64,000 bases of DNA from Terana coerulea (lineage: Eukaryota > Basidiomycota > Agaricomycetes > Polyporales > Phanerochaetaceae): NCBI GenBank assembly GCA_024811115.1, contig JAKOGH010000835.1:186001-250000 (forward strand), read 5' to 3'. Under the pieces are notes generated by a model. That model worked only from the letters and a program-made list of their open reading frames with translations, searched no databases and had not been told where the DNA came from. This document shows positions 33,749 to 45,509 of this stretch, one piece after another; within the stretch, counting starts at the first letter, position 1, and each line of letters starts with the position of its first letter. The position numbers were made by a program, and so were the translations under genes.

Positions 33749-36700
33749 ATGAAAGCACAGTCTCCTTCCAGTGCCCCTCCTGGTCCCCCGCCGCCTGCAT
33801 CGAAAGGGCGGCGGCTACCGCAGTGGGGTCCTCCGTATTGGGGCCCGTCACAGGAAGGCCACAAACCCTCAGGCCCGCCCAAGTCTCCCACCCACCCGCC
33901 GTTCTTCGGTCCTCCGAACTGGGGTCCGCAGCAGGAAAGCCACAAACCATCCGGGCCGCCAAAGTCTCCTACCCACCCGCCGTTCTTCGGTCCTCCGAAC
34001 TGGGGCCCGTCACAGGAAGGGCACAAACCCTCAGGACCGCCCAAGCCTCCCAGTCATCCGCCGTTCTTTGGCCCTCCGTATTGGGGACCGGCGAAGACGA
34101 ATCGCTTGAGCACTGGGTCACCACCGCCGCCCGGAGACGTACCAGGCAACGGCATCGCTGAGCCGCTCAACAAAAGAGAGGACGACAAGAAGCCGGAAAC
34201 GGAGCATAATCCTACGCCTTACGAGAGGCATCCGGGTGATTCTCGTAAGTGATCCGAAACATTGCTGACCACACAAAATATTGGGCTCATCTCCTCGACT
34301 TGTAGTCCGTTCGCACGGGACGGAATATAAGCCTACGCCAGGCGAGAAGCGGCCAGATGGTTCTCGTAAGTGACCGAGCCAATGCCAATGACCACATAAA
34401 ACATTGAGCTTATCTCTTGGTCTTGTAGTCGGTTTGCAAAATGGTCCAAGTGAATTTTTCGCCGTTCCGGCTGGTTGGAAAGCCACTATCAAAAGTGTAC
34501 GTCCGTCCTCAGGATCCTTATCTAGGATACAACTTATCTAGGATACAAACTAACGAAGTGGCTCCACAGATTTCGAAGCAATCGTACAATCAAGGCGTCA
34601 GCCTCGACTACACTCGAGATCAACGTCGTGTTAGAAACATGCTCGTGAACCGATGGGGAAATCCAGGGGCCATGCACAATTCCCAGGACGGCACCACAGT
34701 TTCTATCATGCAATCTCATCAAGCGGACACTAAGCTAATATTCACGTTCTATGCATCCCGCGATCAGTCGAAGGCTCGGTCGAAGCTTGTTGAAGCGAAG
34801 GCTTACTCGAAGAGCATTTCTGTCACGAAGGTGTGTAGTCACAAGCCATATTGACCTGGTCATTGTTAATCCATTTTCTAGACATCTGAAAATGCAGATG
34901 TGATTGTGTTCGAGGTGATTATTCATCATACAAAACACACTTCGAATTAATTTACCTATGAGTTCAACAGATCAATGTTTTCGACGAGGCAGGACATACC
35001 AACCCTGATCAGTAAGTCAGCTTTCGGTTGAGGCAAAGAATTACAACTAACGGCGTGGAAAGAGTGTCGATTATAGAATTTAATAGGGTTGAGAACCCTG
35101 ATCCGCTCGGCCTAAAGAACCTGCAAGGTGACATTCTGTGAGTGCGCGCATTTTGGAGATTTAGTACATGCTTGCTTATATCCCAATTCATGCAGTCCGG
35201 GCCTGCCCAAAGCACTGGAGCACTTCTACTACTTCCAAATTACCGACGTCAATCGCTTCCGCAAGACCTTCAGAGATTTTGCCCTGCCGCACATCGTCAC
35301 CTCCCACAAGCTCGTGTACGACCCGCCACCGGGCGCGCGCGACAACCCGAACCACCCGTTTATCGGGTTCAACGTCGCCTTCACCAGCATCGGGATTCAG
35401 CGATTCGGCCTCGACCCGACACAGCTCGGCGACGCCGCGTTTGTCCGTGGCCAGATGGCTGATGCGCAGTCGCTCGGCGACGCGGGCATCGCGCGCGGCG
35501 GGAGCTGGTCGCCGGACTGGGACGCGGGGTACAAGGCGAACATCGACGGCATCTTCCTCATTACAGCCTACAATAACGATAACGCGCTCAAGTTCATTAA
35601 GGAGCTCGAGGCGGCATTCAGCTATGGACCGAAGCGGTCGAGCATCAAGAAGGTCGTATCACTATACTGCTACCCACGACCGGGCGAGCAGGGCATCAAC
35701 GACCACTTTGGCTGGCGCGGCGGCGGGTTCACGAACCCGCAGGTGAAGGGCATCACGTACGCGACCAAGGATACGGGCGAGGAGATCCGATACACGGGCA
35801 CGCCGATTATTCCGATTGGCGTCATTGTCATGGGGCGCGAGGGCGACGAGCAGGCGGCGCAGCGACCGGAGTGGGCGAAGGACGGCAGCCTGATCGCCAC
35901 GCGGAAGCTGAATAATCTGGTGCCCGAGCTCGATGCGTACCTCGCGAGGGAGGGCGTCAAGGTGTTCTCCAGCCTTGCCTCCGACGACGCGGCGAAGAAG
36001 CTGGGTGCGAGGTTGATGGGTCGGTGGAAGAACGGTACGTTTGCATTGCATGACTGGCGTTTTTGCATGCTGATTACATGGGCACGTCTCAAGGCACGGC
36101 GGTGTCCGTGTCCCCGGACCACGACGCACCGGAGATCGCGAAGGACGACAAGCGGGTGAACAACTTTGAGTTCGATCAGAACGACAAGGACCAACGGAAG
36201 TGTCCGTTCGCGGCCCACATGCGCAAGTCGAACCCGCGCAACGACGTGCCCGAGTCTGAGCGGCACAAGCATCTGTGCGTCTCACGAACTCTTTCTCTTG
36301 TCACTCAGTCTGCTGATGTACACCTTCAGCATACGACGACACAACATGCCTTACGGTCCCGAAGTCTCGGAAGACGAACGCGCAAACGGGACGGCCGAGG
36401 ACCGCGGGCTGCACCTGTGTGCATACCAAAGCAGCATCGAACGCGGCTTCCGACACATTCAATGCGGTATGAACCTCCCTATGCCTTCTTGTCCTCGGAT
36501 GTGCCTCATCTAATACATGCATGTTCCCCAGGCTGGTACAACGATACCAACTTTCCGCCGAACAAGCCCACCGTGCCAGGCCACGATCCTCTGTTCGGCC
36601 AGACGGGCAAGGAGCCGACGGAGAACCGCTTCATGACGGGCGTGAACCCCGAGAAGTCGACAGAGCACACGACATTCTTGGAGAAGTTTGTCGACCCACG

Positions 36701-36764
36701 CGGCGGAGAGTATTTCTTCTCGCCGTCAATCTCAACGTTGACGAAGTATGTCGCGACTCAGTGA
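33749..36764 (+). CDS. DyP2: module + DyP-type peroxidase-like protein
   Basis: All frames are open. Exon 1 (start MKAQSPSSAPPG, tentative) holds about three tandem copies of a roughly 27-residue Pro-rich unit around SGPPKSPTHPPFFGPPNWGP. A short linker (YKPTPGEKRPDGS) leads to the module (GPSEFFAVPAGWKATIK, intron, SKQSYNQGVSLDYTRDQ, FTFYASRDQSKARSKL, then INVFDEAGHTNPDQ). The DyP domain follows from LKNLQGDILPGLPKAL. Haem-ligand His (KCPFAAHMRKSNPR) and distal Arg (LIATRKL) are kept, but GxxDG reads GWRGG, lacking the catalytic Asp. The terminal exons are IRRHNMPYGPEVSED..., CGWYNDTNFPPNKPTVPG and TLTKYVATQ, stop at 36,764. No signal peptide. This is the most complete of four DyP-related loci here. 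Confidence 0.85.
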
Positions 36765-37009
36765 TGATGGTGCTCGGGTTTGACGAATGGGGCCGTTTGT
36801 TTGCTGTATGTATGCATATGTACTGCTTGGGCGTTGTACTGGAAATAATGGATGAGAATGTCAATGGAGAGCCTTTGAGTGATCTCAGGGACTACGACCG
36901 TCGTTATGTATGACGTGAAGAGAGCGCAATGCTATTCAACTCATGAGCGATGCATGGCATTAGTTCAAAAGAATGAAGAGTCAATCCAATTTTGCGTCGA
37001 TCATGCAGA
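36765..37009. other. 3' flank of DyP2
   Basis: A short intergenic stretch with no recognised feature. Confidence 0.4.
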
Positions 37010-37585
37010 CTAGTTCATCAAGAGCTTGGAATAAGTCAAGGAAGCTATCGAGCTCATGGGCCCTTCTGCCATGGATGTTGTAACAACGTCATATGGAGAC
37101 CAACATGCGCAGCACACCTTGCTCAATGTTACTTCAACTCTTTGTCCCGGCTCCGCTAATGCAGTCCATAAAAGCACACTGATGCTCACAACATCACTTG
37201 CCTTCAGGTTCTCCCCCTCGAGGTTGACTGAGAACATAGCGCTACTGGGATGTTTGCATGCAAGGATCATAATATTGCGCTCGACATCCAAGTCGGCGAA
37301 CCTGTTTTCGAGCCAGTAACGCGACATCATTACAACTCCGTGTTCAGGTAGCTTCGACGCATCCGAGGCAGCAACATCTTGGGGTTGAGCAATGAAGCTG
37401 GTCGCCCCTATCTCGGAGCTCTTCAAGAACATGTCCCGGAGCCAGGTATGCACGTCAAATTGGTCGTCGATACAGTTGAAAGCCCAGCTGGCAAGCGCGA
37501 TGAGGGAGATATTGGACATTGCTCGGTGGCCCATGCGAGAGCGTCCGGGACAGGAGGGAGGCACGATTGCAAGCGCCGACGTCAA
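37010..37585 (-). CDS. Hypothetical protein, 170-190 residues
   Basis: An open frame with protein-like composition, for example SRYWLENRFADLDVERNIMI and MFSVNLEGENLKASDVVSIS. The likely start is MSNISLIALASWAF near 37,520; the upstream Met at 37,585 is possible. I recognise no family. There is no signal peptide or convincing membrane segment. It lies between DyP2 and the lipocalin-like gene. It may be one exon of a larger or decayed gene. Confidence 0.35.
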   Translation of the reverse strand: MTSALAIVPPSCPGRSRMGHRAMSNISLIALASWAFNCIDDQFDVHTWLRDMFLKSSEIGATSFIAQPQDVAASDASKLPEHGVVMMSRYWLENRFADLDVERNIMILACKHPSSAMFSVNLEGENLKASDVVSISVLLWTALAEPGQRVEVTLSKVCCACWSPYDVVTTSMAEGPMSSIASLTYSKLLMN

Positions 37586-37913
37586 CTCCCGAGAGCGCTA
37601 GGACGGGACCCCGCAGACCACACAAGAGGTAGCGGTTGTAGACGCCATGAGAGGAAGCCAGAGACGTCGCCCTGCAAACTTGCCATCGACTGAAGGGCGT
37701 CGATGGCGTTGTGGCGTCGGTTCTATCCGAGCCTAGAAACATGCTAGGCGTAGCGGAAGATTCCGCAAAACGAAGGTACGTACGGGCGTGGGCATGCAGG
37801 AGAGTGCACACGGATAACCTCATATTTTTTGAGAGATAAACGGCTAGTCTGTATAGCTGCATTATGCCATAAGTCGTACAATACTAAATGCATCACGCTC
37901 AGCAGCTAGGACT
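37586..37913. other. Intergenic
   Basis: Nothing recognised in this stretch. Confidence 0.35.
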
Positions 37914-38712
37914 TCAAGATAACGCAGCGTTGTCAACTCGCAGGTCGGACGACTTCAGTTTGCTGGGCCCTCTGAAAAACATGAACGGGTTCAGAGTGCC
38001 GTCTGAGTAGTATAGGTATATTTTGACGTACCGTAGTCGAATACGAGAGTTGCATAGAACTTCTGGCCATCTGCGGCGGTGAAGTCAGCGCGCCTGACGT
38101 ACCTCCTCTCTCCATCGATGTCCTGAATGCCCCAAGCCTACGGCCGCACGGTTAGTCTCCATTCTCAAGCCATTTGAAACGGTATTCAATGAACGTACCA
38201 CAACGGAGGTCCATCCAGCGCTGCTCTTGCTCTCCACATTAATGAGCACGACGCCGTCCTTCTCTGTCGTGGTGTCCCAGCCAGCCTGCATGCCAGCACC
38301 CTGCAGCTCCGCAACGGACACGCGCTGCGCAGTGACAGTCGTCGGACCAAACAGCCTGCTCTCGGCCTCGCGCGGCTCGCCGTCGAGCACGCGCACCTCC
38401 TCGGAGACCTTGCCTTCGCCGGCACCGCCGACGAGGCTGTGCTCGACCTCGATCGTCTCGACGTCCGCGGCGGGGTTGTGGCGGACGGTGAGCGAGAGTG
38501 TCGCCGTCATGACAATGTTGACGAGCGGCTCCGGCACTTGCTGCGCGGCAAGAGAATGGATAGCTGATCGGCGTCGGAGGAGAGGGACTTGTTCTACGTG
38601 AGGAGTATGTGTTACTGACTGTTATGAGATGGTGGAGACGACTAGGGTGGGTGCGCACCTGGACATACTTGCCACTCAGGTCAAGCGTAGTCATCGTGGT
38701 GGGTACAGCCAT
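37914..38712 (-). CDS. Lipocalin-like small fungal protein
   Basis: Exons: MAVPTTMTTLDLSGKYVQ, intron, NKSLSSDADQLSIL...EPLVNIVMTATLSLTVRH and VETIEVEHSLVGG...WDTTTEKDGVVLINVESKSS then AGWTSVV, intron, AWGIQDIDGERRYVRRADFT then AADGQKFYATLVFDY, intron, GPSKLKSSDLRVDNAALS, stop at 37,914. The pattern LSGKYVQNKSLSxDxDxIL, then beta strands, a TLTGG-like turn and WGxxxIDGxRRYxRxxxFT matches an unnamed calycin-like fungal family that I recall near biosynthetic genes. Fold and ligand binding are inference. One base is missing near 38,545, between SIL and AAQQVPEPLV. It faces the aldehyde dehydrogenase/MFS side of the window. Confidence 0.6.
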
Positions 38713-38792
38713 TGCGAGTGCTAGAGAAGAATTGTCTGGAAGGGCGAAGAGTGCAGATGATTGTTGTTGGATAGTACGATGGTCGATGAGGG

Positions 38793-38800
38793 TATTTATG
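38793..38800 (-). promoter_or_regulatory. TATA-like box of the lipocalin-like gene
   Basis: On the minus strand cataaata lies about 80 bp upstream of the start at 38,712. Confidence 0.4.
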
Positions 38801-39459
38801 CCAGAACCTTGTGGGGATATGGCCGTGCGCTTTATGTCATGGGCCTGTCTTGCTTGTCGACTAAGACGTCTTGGGGAGATTGTATAGGAGCCAAATTCGT
38901 CTAAACATGAGAATCACTCACGTGAAATGCGATTAAACTTACTCGCAGCGCCGAGTATGGGCAACTAGACACTTAGCGAGAGCGAGTGCCTCCATGAGTG
39001 ATGACTCCAATCCGATGCCCCAGCCATTGGCTATGTCGAACCAGACGAATTATGCAGAGCTACCTGTGGCAAAGACTCCCCACAATGAACGCGTGAACCT
39101 TGACATTGGTTTGGATACGCCACACGCCACACACTGGGCGTTGGGGTGACAAATGAAATTCAGGCATCGTTGACATGCCACATCATCTCTTCTCAAGACC
39201 GGGGACAGGATAGCAGTGACAGCAACATTATCAATGGCCCAGTGTGAAGCGGTCTAAAACATGGATAAGTGATTTAATAATGTATGCAATGATACTTCGG
39301 TCTGAATTTGCGTCCCGCGCATGCATCTGTAGAGCATTTTCTTTTCACAATCCTAACAATGTTTAGAAAGATATGAGTAGCCATTGAGACCCAGAACATT
39401 GCACTACTTGCCTTGCTAATAGTCTGTGATACAACAAGAAGGCCTTGCGGGTGCATTGC
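38801..39459. other. Intergenic
   Basis: No gene, RNA or repeat recognised. Confidence 0.4.
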
Positions 39460-40542
39460 TCAAGGATAACCGGCCATGATATCAGCCATAAAGACAAGCT
39501 GGGGAGGAAAGGCCATGAAGAAATCATCATCGTCGTCAAAGTCTGAATCCGACGAATAGTCAGATCCGTCGTATGCCGGGAATGAAAGGGCTTCACTGCA
39601 AGACAATGGTCAGCACGACTTTGGGCGGTGTTGTCGGATACGCACTCTAGCTGGGAATAGTTCTCATAACTAACCATCTTTCTAACATGTTCAGGATAGG
39701 CTAACTCTTCCATACAGTTGGGGACTCCACTCTGCGCCTCAGGTCTCCCAAGTACATGGATTTTTCGAATGGCGGCATTCTGAGAGATGATGTCCGGGAC
39801 GCTATCGTTATGTTCATCCATGAGTGCCATCAGCGACAGTTCGTCTATCCAGAGCTCCTCAATGCTGCAGGCGGTCTTGAGCGCCGTGATCATCGGCGCA
39901 CGGAAGGTGTAATATGGGTTGAAGTGGACATGTTTCTTCACAGCGACGGAATCACGGGGAGGCTTCAGATGGGGTCTACGGCGTGCTCACCAAATTCGTC
40001 CACTTCACCATGCTGTCCGCCAGCGCCTTCCGCAGCTCCTCGGTCTTTTTGTTGCGCGGCGCAGGTCGGCTTTCGATGAACAAACTGGCCGGGTTCAGGA
40101 GTGGCAAGACCTTCTTCAGCCCAGCGATGCTGTCCGCGCTCTTCACGCCCGTATACAAAAACACCGTCTCCAGCCGCATCGCCCCCTTCAGCACGGTGTG
40201 TAGGTCACGCCCATATCCTCCCAGTAGCTTGACCTGCCGGACCCCGGCGCCCAGCCGCGGGTTTGTCTTGAAGAGCACCGTAATTGCCCGCGTCTGCTCG
40301 GTGTTCTCGATCGCGAGCGACGAGTAGAGAAGAGGTGTACCAATGCGTAGCCAGCATTTCGAGACCAGTAAGATGTGATGTGCCTTTCGTGCGTTGACGG
40401 CGTCGCTGTCCCGGCGTCGTCGCGGAGAGCATAATGGCAAGGCAAAGCGTGACGGGAACCCGCAGAAGTCTTCCGGCGAGACGAGAAGGCAATAGCTCAG
40501 TATTTCGCGTAGCAGCTCCTCAGGCAGTTTCGACAGAGACAT
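39460..40542 (-). CDS. F-box protein C
   Basis: The start at 40,542 (MSLSKLPEELLREILSYCLL) puts the F-box at the extreme N-terminus, followed by AHHILLVSKCWLRIGTPLLY. The middle (VLFKTNPRLGAGVRQVKLLG, LETVFLYTGVKSADSIAGLK) is leucine-rich-repeat-like. Exon 2 begins KKHVHFNPYYTFRAPMITAL. Exon 3 is a strongly acidic end (YDGSDYSSDSDFDDDDDFF then MAFPPQLVFMADIMAGYP). All exons are open. It is a close paralogue of the gene at 46106-47184 with the same three-exon structure. It presumably acts as an SCF adaptor with unknown substrate. The acidic tail is unusual for a fungal F-box protein. Confidence 0.75.
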
Positions 40543-41333
40543 GTAGACGTAGTGAACTGGAGAGCAAGAGGACGGTGGTAGACACACGAAAAAGGAGCCG
40601 CGTCCCGCTCAGAGCACGCGCGTGATGGTCACGGAAATGGCGTGGCTGTGACATGGTGACCCAGTGACGGCGCTACCTCCGGCCCGGGCCGCCGGTGCAA
40701 TACAACACAACTTTGGCACAACTGTCACTCTCACCATCGCCTACCTCCATACTCAAACTCCTGGCTATGCTCTATCATCGGCAAAAACTGTGTATGATAC
40801 GCTTTGAACCAGTTACATTGCACTTCGACTCACGGAACTGGACCTGTATGAGTCACGCTTCATTCCAGTACAATCGAAGCACACCTGCCACTTGGAATAG
40901 CGAAAGCTTGCTACTCTATTCAAACTTATCTATTCCAAGGGGACAGTCCTTATTTTTACAGCTTGAGAGGCCGCGGATATGCACATACTTGTAAGTACTG
41001 GTATTGTGCTGGCATAAATTCCAAGCAAAGTTCGCTGATCTCTTTCCCAGGTGCTGTGACCTTAACGCTCATCGATTCGCGCGCAGACCCTTTCCAAGAC
41101 TCACATGCACGCCAAACCAGCCTACGCTGCGCCAGTGACAGGCAACGTGGTTGCCTGCTGTCTTCTCAAATGTGCCGCTCGACTCTGTCTTTCACAACTC
41201 TCTGCTCGTGAACTAGAGACAATAGTCGACCTTCGCCACCTCTTTAAATCAAGACGGTGGGCAAGACACTTGAAGTTACAATCATAGAATTTGTCTGCAA
41301 CATTGCTGCACCTTTATCCATTACTATCACGCG
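40543..41333. other. Intergenic between divergent F-box C and vWA2
   Basis: 790 bp with no convincing gene. It presumably contains promoters for both flanking genes. Confidence 0.4.
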
Positions 41334-42888
41334 ATGACTGGTCCCCCGAATATCTCCGCTACTCCTAGAGCAGCGAAAGCTGCCCTTACAGTGCCCCCCT
41401 AGCTGGCTCACCACAATCTCTGCGGTACGTGACATTCACAAGTTCTATTTTTGCTTCCACTCAATTGCAGCGCTCATCATGTACAGATCTCCCGCAAGTC
41501 CTACAGCCAGCTCGTGACTATCGCACCCTCCATCCGTGGGCGAGCAGGTTACTTCGTGAGTCGATACGGAACCTTGAACGTACCGATGAGGGAGTTACGT
41601 TCCGGGGAGGCGACATTCACCATTCAACCTCGGTCTGCGCCGCTAGACATCAAGCTGGCGATTTACTACTCGGATGACAAGAGCCTCACTGCCGCGGGTC
41701 TGATTGCCCAAAGTCACTTGTCGTCACGACTTACCGTCACTCAGGTACGCTTCCAGTCTATTATAGTTATCGAGAGCAGTGACCAACCATCGACATTCAG
41801 ACTACTCGCCCTGGAAGGTTAGACCCCGAAGAAGAAGTCGTTGAACTCACGCTGTATGTTGGGGATGCCCCCAGTGGCCGTCCGGCTGACTGGAATGACA
41901 ATGACCTCATCATCACCGTCCGCTTCGACCGCAATCCGAACCCAAACCCTTTCCCGCCTCCTCCTCCAGCGGGTACACTCCCAGGGTACAACGACGTTTT
42001 GGACCGCCCGCGTCCTGCAACTATCCAGAAGTACCTAAAGTCCTACGACACAGTACTCCTCATCGACGACTCGAGATCGATGGAGCTCGAGAACCGGTGG
42101 GAAGAGCTCACGAATGCCCTGATTGGGCTCACGAACAAGGCAATCGACTATGGCGCAGACGGAATGGACATTTACTTCCTTAATTCACGCGAGAGATTTA
42201 AGTTCAGAGACGAGATCCGCGGCGTTCAGGTACGTATTTCCACTAGTCGTTGGGCTTAGCTCCTACTGACTTCCATGACAAATGCAGGATAAACAGAAGG
42301 TGGCTCAGACATTAGCAAAGGTGTATCCGAGAGGTGCAAGTCGAGTTGCGTGGCGGCATTCGCCGTGGTAATTGACCATTTTCTTTACGTGGCAGGTGGA
42401 ACGCCAACTGGAAAGCGAATTTCAGAGCGCACGAGAGAGTTCATGGATCGTCTCTACGATGTAGCGGGTACCGCCAAATACTCGCTCCTCAAGCCTCTTA
42501 ACCTCGTCTGTATCACGGACGGCGCTCCCTGTACGCCTCCTATTTGCTGTCGTGTGCATCTGTTTGTTGATGGCTCGTCCATATAGCACGCGATGACTCT
42601 CCAGCTCTCACCCGGGTGCTCATAGAGCTTGCAGAAGAGCTCAGGGAGAAGCACCACCACCCCGGCTGGTTGAGCATTCGGTTTATGCAGATCGGGCACG
42701 ACGAGGAGGCGAAGCACGCTTTGGAGCGGCTCATGCTTATCGACACCGGGGTACGTGCACGAAAAATGATTGTGGAATAAGTTACTCACACTGAACAGCA
42801 GAGCATGGTCGATATCGTGCCATACGATGGGCCGGGCAGTCTCACAGCAGAGAAGATAGAGCGAATACTGCTGGGTGGTAGGTATTGA
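41334..42888 (+). CDS. vWA2: module + von Willebrand A domain protein
   Basis: Exon 1 (MTGPPNISATPRAAKAALTV, then PSWLTTIS) and exon 2 (ISRKSYSQLVTIAPSIRGRA...DIKLAIYYSDDKSL) form the shared module. It ends with LTLYVGDAPSGRPADWNDND and LIITVRFDRNPNP. The vWA domain has DDSRSM near 42,066, GGTPTGKR and LVCITDGAP, so the three metal-site loops are present. The tail ends MVDIVPYDGPGSLTAEKIER, then ILLGG, stop at 42,888. A run of six C at 41,394, where five would keep the frame, puts a TAG into exon 1 just before SWLTTIS. Every later exon is open, so this single base decides whether the gene works. No signal peptide. Confidence 0.75.
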
Positions 42889-43348
42889 GCTCTGTAGGCC
42901 GCGCCTGCGGTCCACGAAGCCTCCTGTAGGAGAAGTTACGTGGACCTTCCTAAACAAAGGCCTGTATGTCTCGTTTCTGTTAGAGGATGAATATGTCAAC
43001 ATTCTAACGATGAGGTCCTCGATCGACGTTTCGTTGAAACTTGAGCATTTCGCAACACGCTGTCCTCAACGCTCCTCCAACAGTCGTACATCAACTTCCT
43101 ATACCAGTCGCACTGTTACTTCCACAATGCATGTCGTAAGTACGCACGACCAAGTTCTCAGCTCTTCCTTGGCTCTAGCCAGCGTGGAACCACCAGAAAC
43201 CCGGATGTATGCCAACTCCCGGCGTCTAGGATATTATAGAGATCCCGCAAGGCATTGGTGTATGTAAATCATGGGGATAACACAGTATAGATATGGTCAT
43301 ACATCCCTCAGCAATGATATATGACCCCACAGCAAAGCACTAGTCCCT
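42889..43348. other. Convergent 3' region, vWA2 and ALDH
   Basis: Nothing recognised. The two flanking genes end toward each other. Confidence 0.4.
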
Positions 43349-45428
43349 TCAGAAGTTCATCCCTATGTTGATATGTACTGATTTCAGCACTGTGTACCTG
43401 TTACATATCATGCTTGTTAGTCAGGTGCAAGATTGTGCCGTGAGAAGAAAAGAGGACTGACGAGTCAAGGGCTTCCTCCCCGAGTTCCTGTCCGTGGCCT
43501 GACATCTTCACACCGCCGAAGGTGACTTGCGGGCACAAGTTGGTAGTCAGGTTGATCTAGAAACTCACGTTACACTGTATACCTTCAAAATATATCTGCA
43601 AGGATACTCACAAAGTTGGAGCCAGCGTCGATCGCATGCGCGAGGCGAATGGCCCTGTCAATGTCCTGGGTGTAGATGTGGCTGGAGAGCCCGAATGGCG
43701 TGTCATTCGCCATCTTGATTACCTCCTCCTCTGTCTTGAATTTGATGATGACGCCGACCGGGCCGAAGATCTCCTCGCGCACGATCCTCATATTTGGCGT
43801 CACGTTTGCAAAGAGGGTGGGCTTCACGAAGTACCCCTTGCCCTCGCCGCGTACTCCACCCACGAGGAGGGTTGCACCTTCTTTCTTGCCCAGAATCGAT
43901 ATATCCGAGAATACGCTTGTAAGAGAACGCAAGCGCTTGAATCAGGTCCTGTTTGTGCGTAGAGAGCTGCGAGTCGGATACTCACATCGAGCTGCGCCTG
44001 CGAGATGACGGGCGTTTGGTCGACATCTTCCTCGAACCCACTCCCCATCCGGATGGACTGTGATATCATAACCAAGGAGTTCACAAAGGCATCGTAAATC
44101 CCCTGCTGGACGTAGATACGAGATCCGGCAACACACATCTGCCCACTGTGGTAGCTGCAGCGCAGCACGTCAGGCATATACCCCAAAAGATAATGATACG
44201 AGCTCACAAAATGCCGGCAGGAATCCACTTGATCGCTTTCTGGATATCCGCATCGTCGAAAACGATAGTCGGGTTCTTACCGCCCAGCTCGAGGCTCACC
44301 CGCTTCAGATTCGACCGCGCCGCCGCCTCGCTGACCTTCCGTCCGACTGCGTTGCTCCCGGTGAACGAGATCTTACCGACAGCATGGTGCGCCGCCAGTG
44401 CCTCGCCAGCCGTTGCACCGTAGCCGGGGACGACGTTGAACACACCTGGTGGGAAGCCGGCCTCCTTGATGAGTTGGGCCAGTTTGAGCGTGGTCAGAGG
44501 GGTCAGCTCCGACGGCTTGATGACCACGGTGTTGCCTGTCGCGAGCGCTGGCGCAATCTTCCACACCGAGATCATTACTATCGTATAGCAAGGTCAGCCT
44601 GGCGGTCTGACACAACAAGGTCCATTTCACGAACGTGGAAAGTTCCATGGGACAATCAAACCCTACGGTGAGTAGTCAATGCATAGCCGAATCATACACA
44701 TCCAGATTACATACGCAAACACCTATGGGTTCACGGCGAGTGTATGCAAACCTTGCTTCGGTTGTCTGCAACGGTAGCATGTAAACGCATTCCCTCACAG
44801 ATAGGTAATGTCCAACACACCTCTATAGTCTTCCCGTGGTTCTTGTCCGCGTATCCGGCGTAATAGCGAATGGTGTCCACGACTTGCTGCAAGTCGTACC
44901 CCAGAACATGGTGGAAGTGCTTCCCTGGACAGGTACTAGCGTGAGCCGGTCACATGCTGAGAGTATGCGACCGTAAACGCACCTCCGTTGAGGGCCTCGA
45001 GGGCAGCGAGGTCTTGAAAGTTCTTTTCTACGAGTTCAGCAAGGTTGAGTAGCAGCCTTCCTCGCTCTGAGCCAGGAACCTTGAGTCCCCATGTGGTCTG
45101 GTACGCTGTCTGAGCGGCATTTACAGCAATATCAATATCCTTGCCATCCCCGATTGCGACTTTTGTAATGACGGAGGCTTCCGCTGAAAGAATGATTTAT
45201 TAGAGCTTGGCATTTCATGGAGAATAGTGTTTGCATACCTGGGTTGAATACCCTGCCATTTCCACAGTCAGGTCACACCACACTGCGCGTCGAACGATAT
45301 CGCACGTACTCGATTGTAACCTTGCTGATGGAATCGACAAACTCGCCATCTATGAAGAGACCAGTAGGTACGCTAACGGACCCTTTGTATAAGGGGGTGT
45401 CGAAGTGGTGGGTGAATGTGGCGGGCAT
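43349..45428 (-). CDS. Aldehyde dehydrogenase
   Basis: NAD(P)-dependent oxidation of aldehydes to acids. The start at 45,428 ([16 protein letters not shown]) is followed by [18 protein letters not shown], the nucleotide site [16 protein letters not shown] and [17 protein letters not shown], the general-base Glu in LELGGKNP, the nucleophile Cys in [15 protein letters not shown], the [14 protein letters not shown] segment, and the C-terminus [20 protein letters not shown], then [15 protein letters not shown], stop at 43,349. At least nine short introns all keep frame. The length is close to the usual 500 residues. It resembles fungal cytosolic class 1/2 enzymes. The substrate is not readable. 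It is co-oriented with an F-box gene and an MFS transporter. Confidence 0.88.
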
Positions 45429-45493
45429 TGCGACGCACGGTGTGAGAGCGAAGCAGGCTGGGTTGGCTGTAAGCCATGATAAGGGTTCACGCG

Positions 45494-45506
45494 CCCTTAT
45501 ATTGTA
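45494..45506 (-). promoter_or_regulatory. TATA-like box of the ALDH gene
   Basis: On the minus strand tacaatataagg lies about 70 bp upstream of the start at 45,428. Confidence 0.4.
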
Positions 45507-45509
45507 GTT

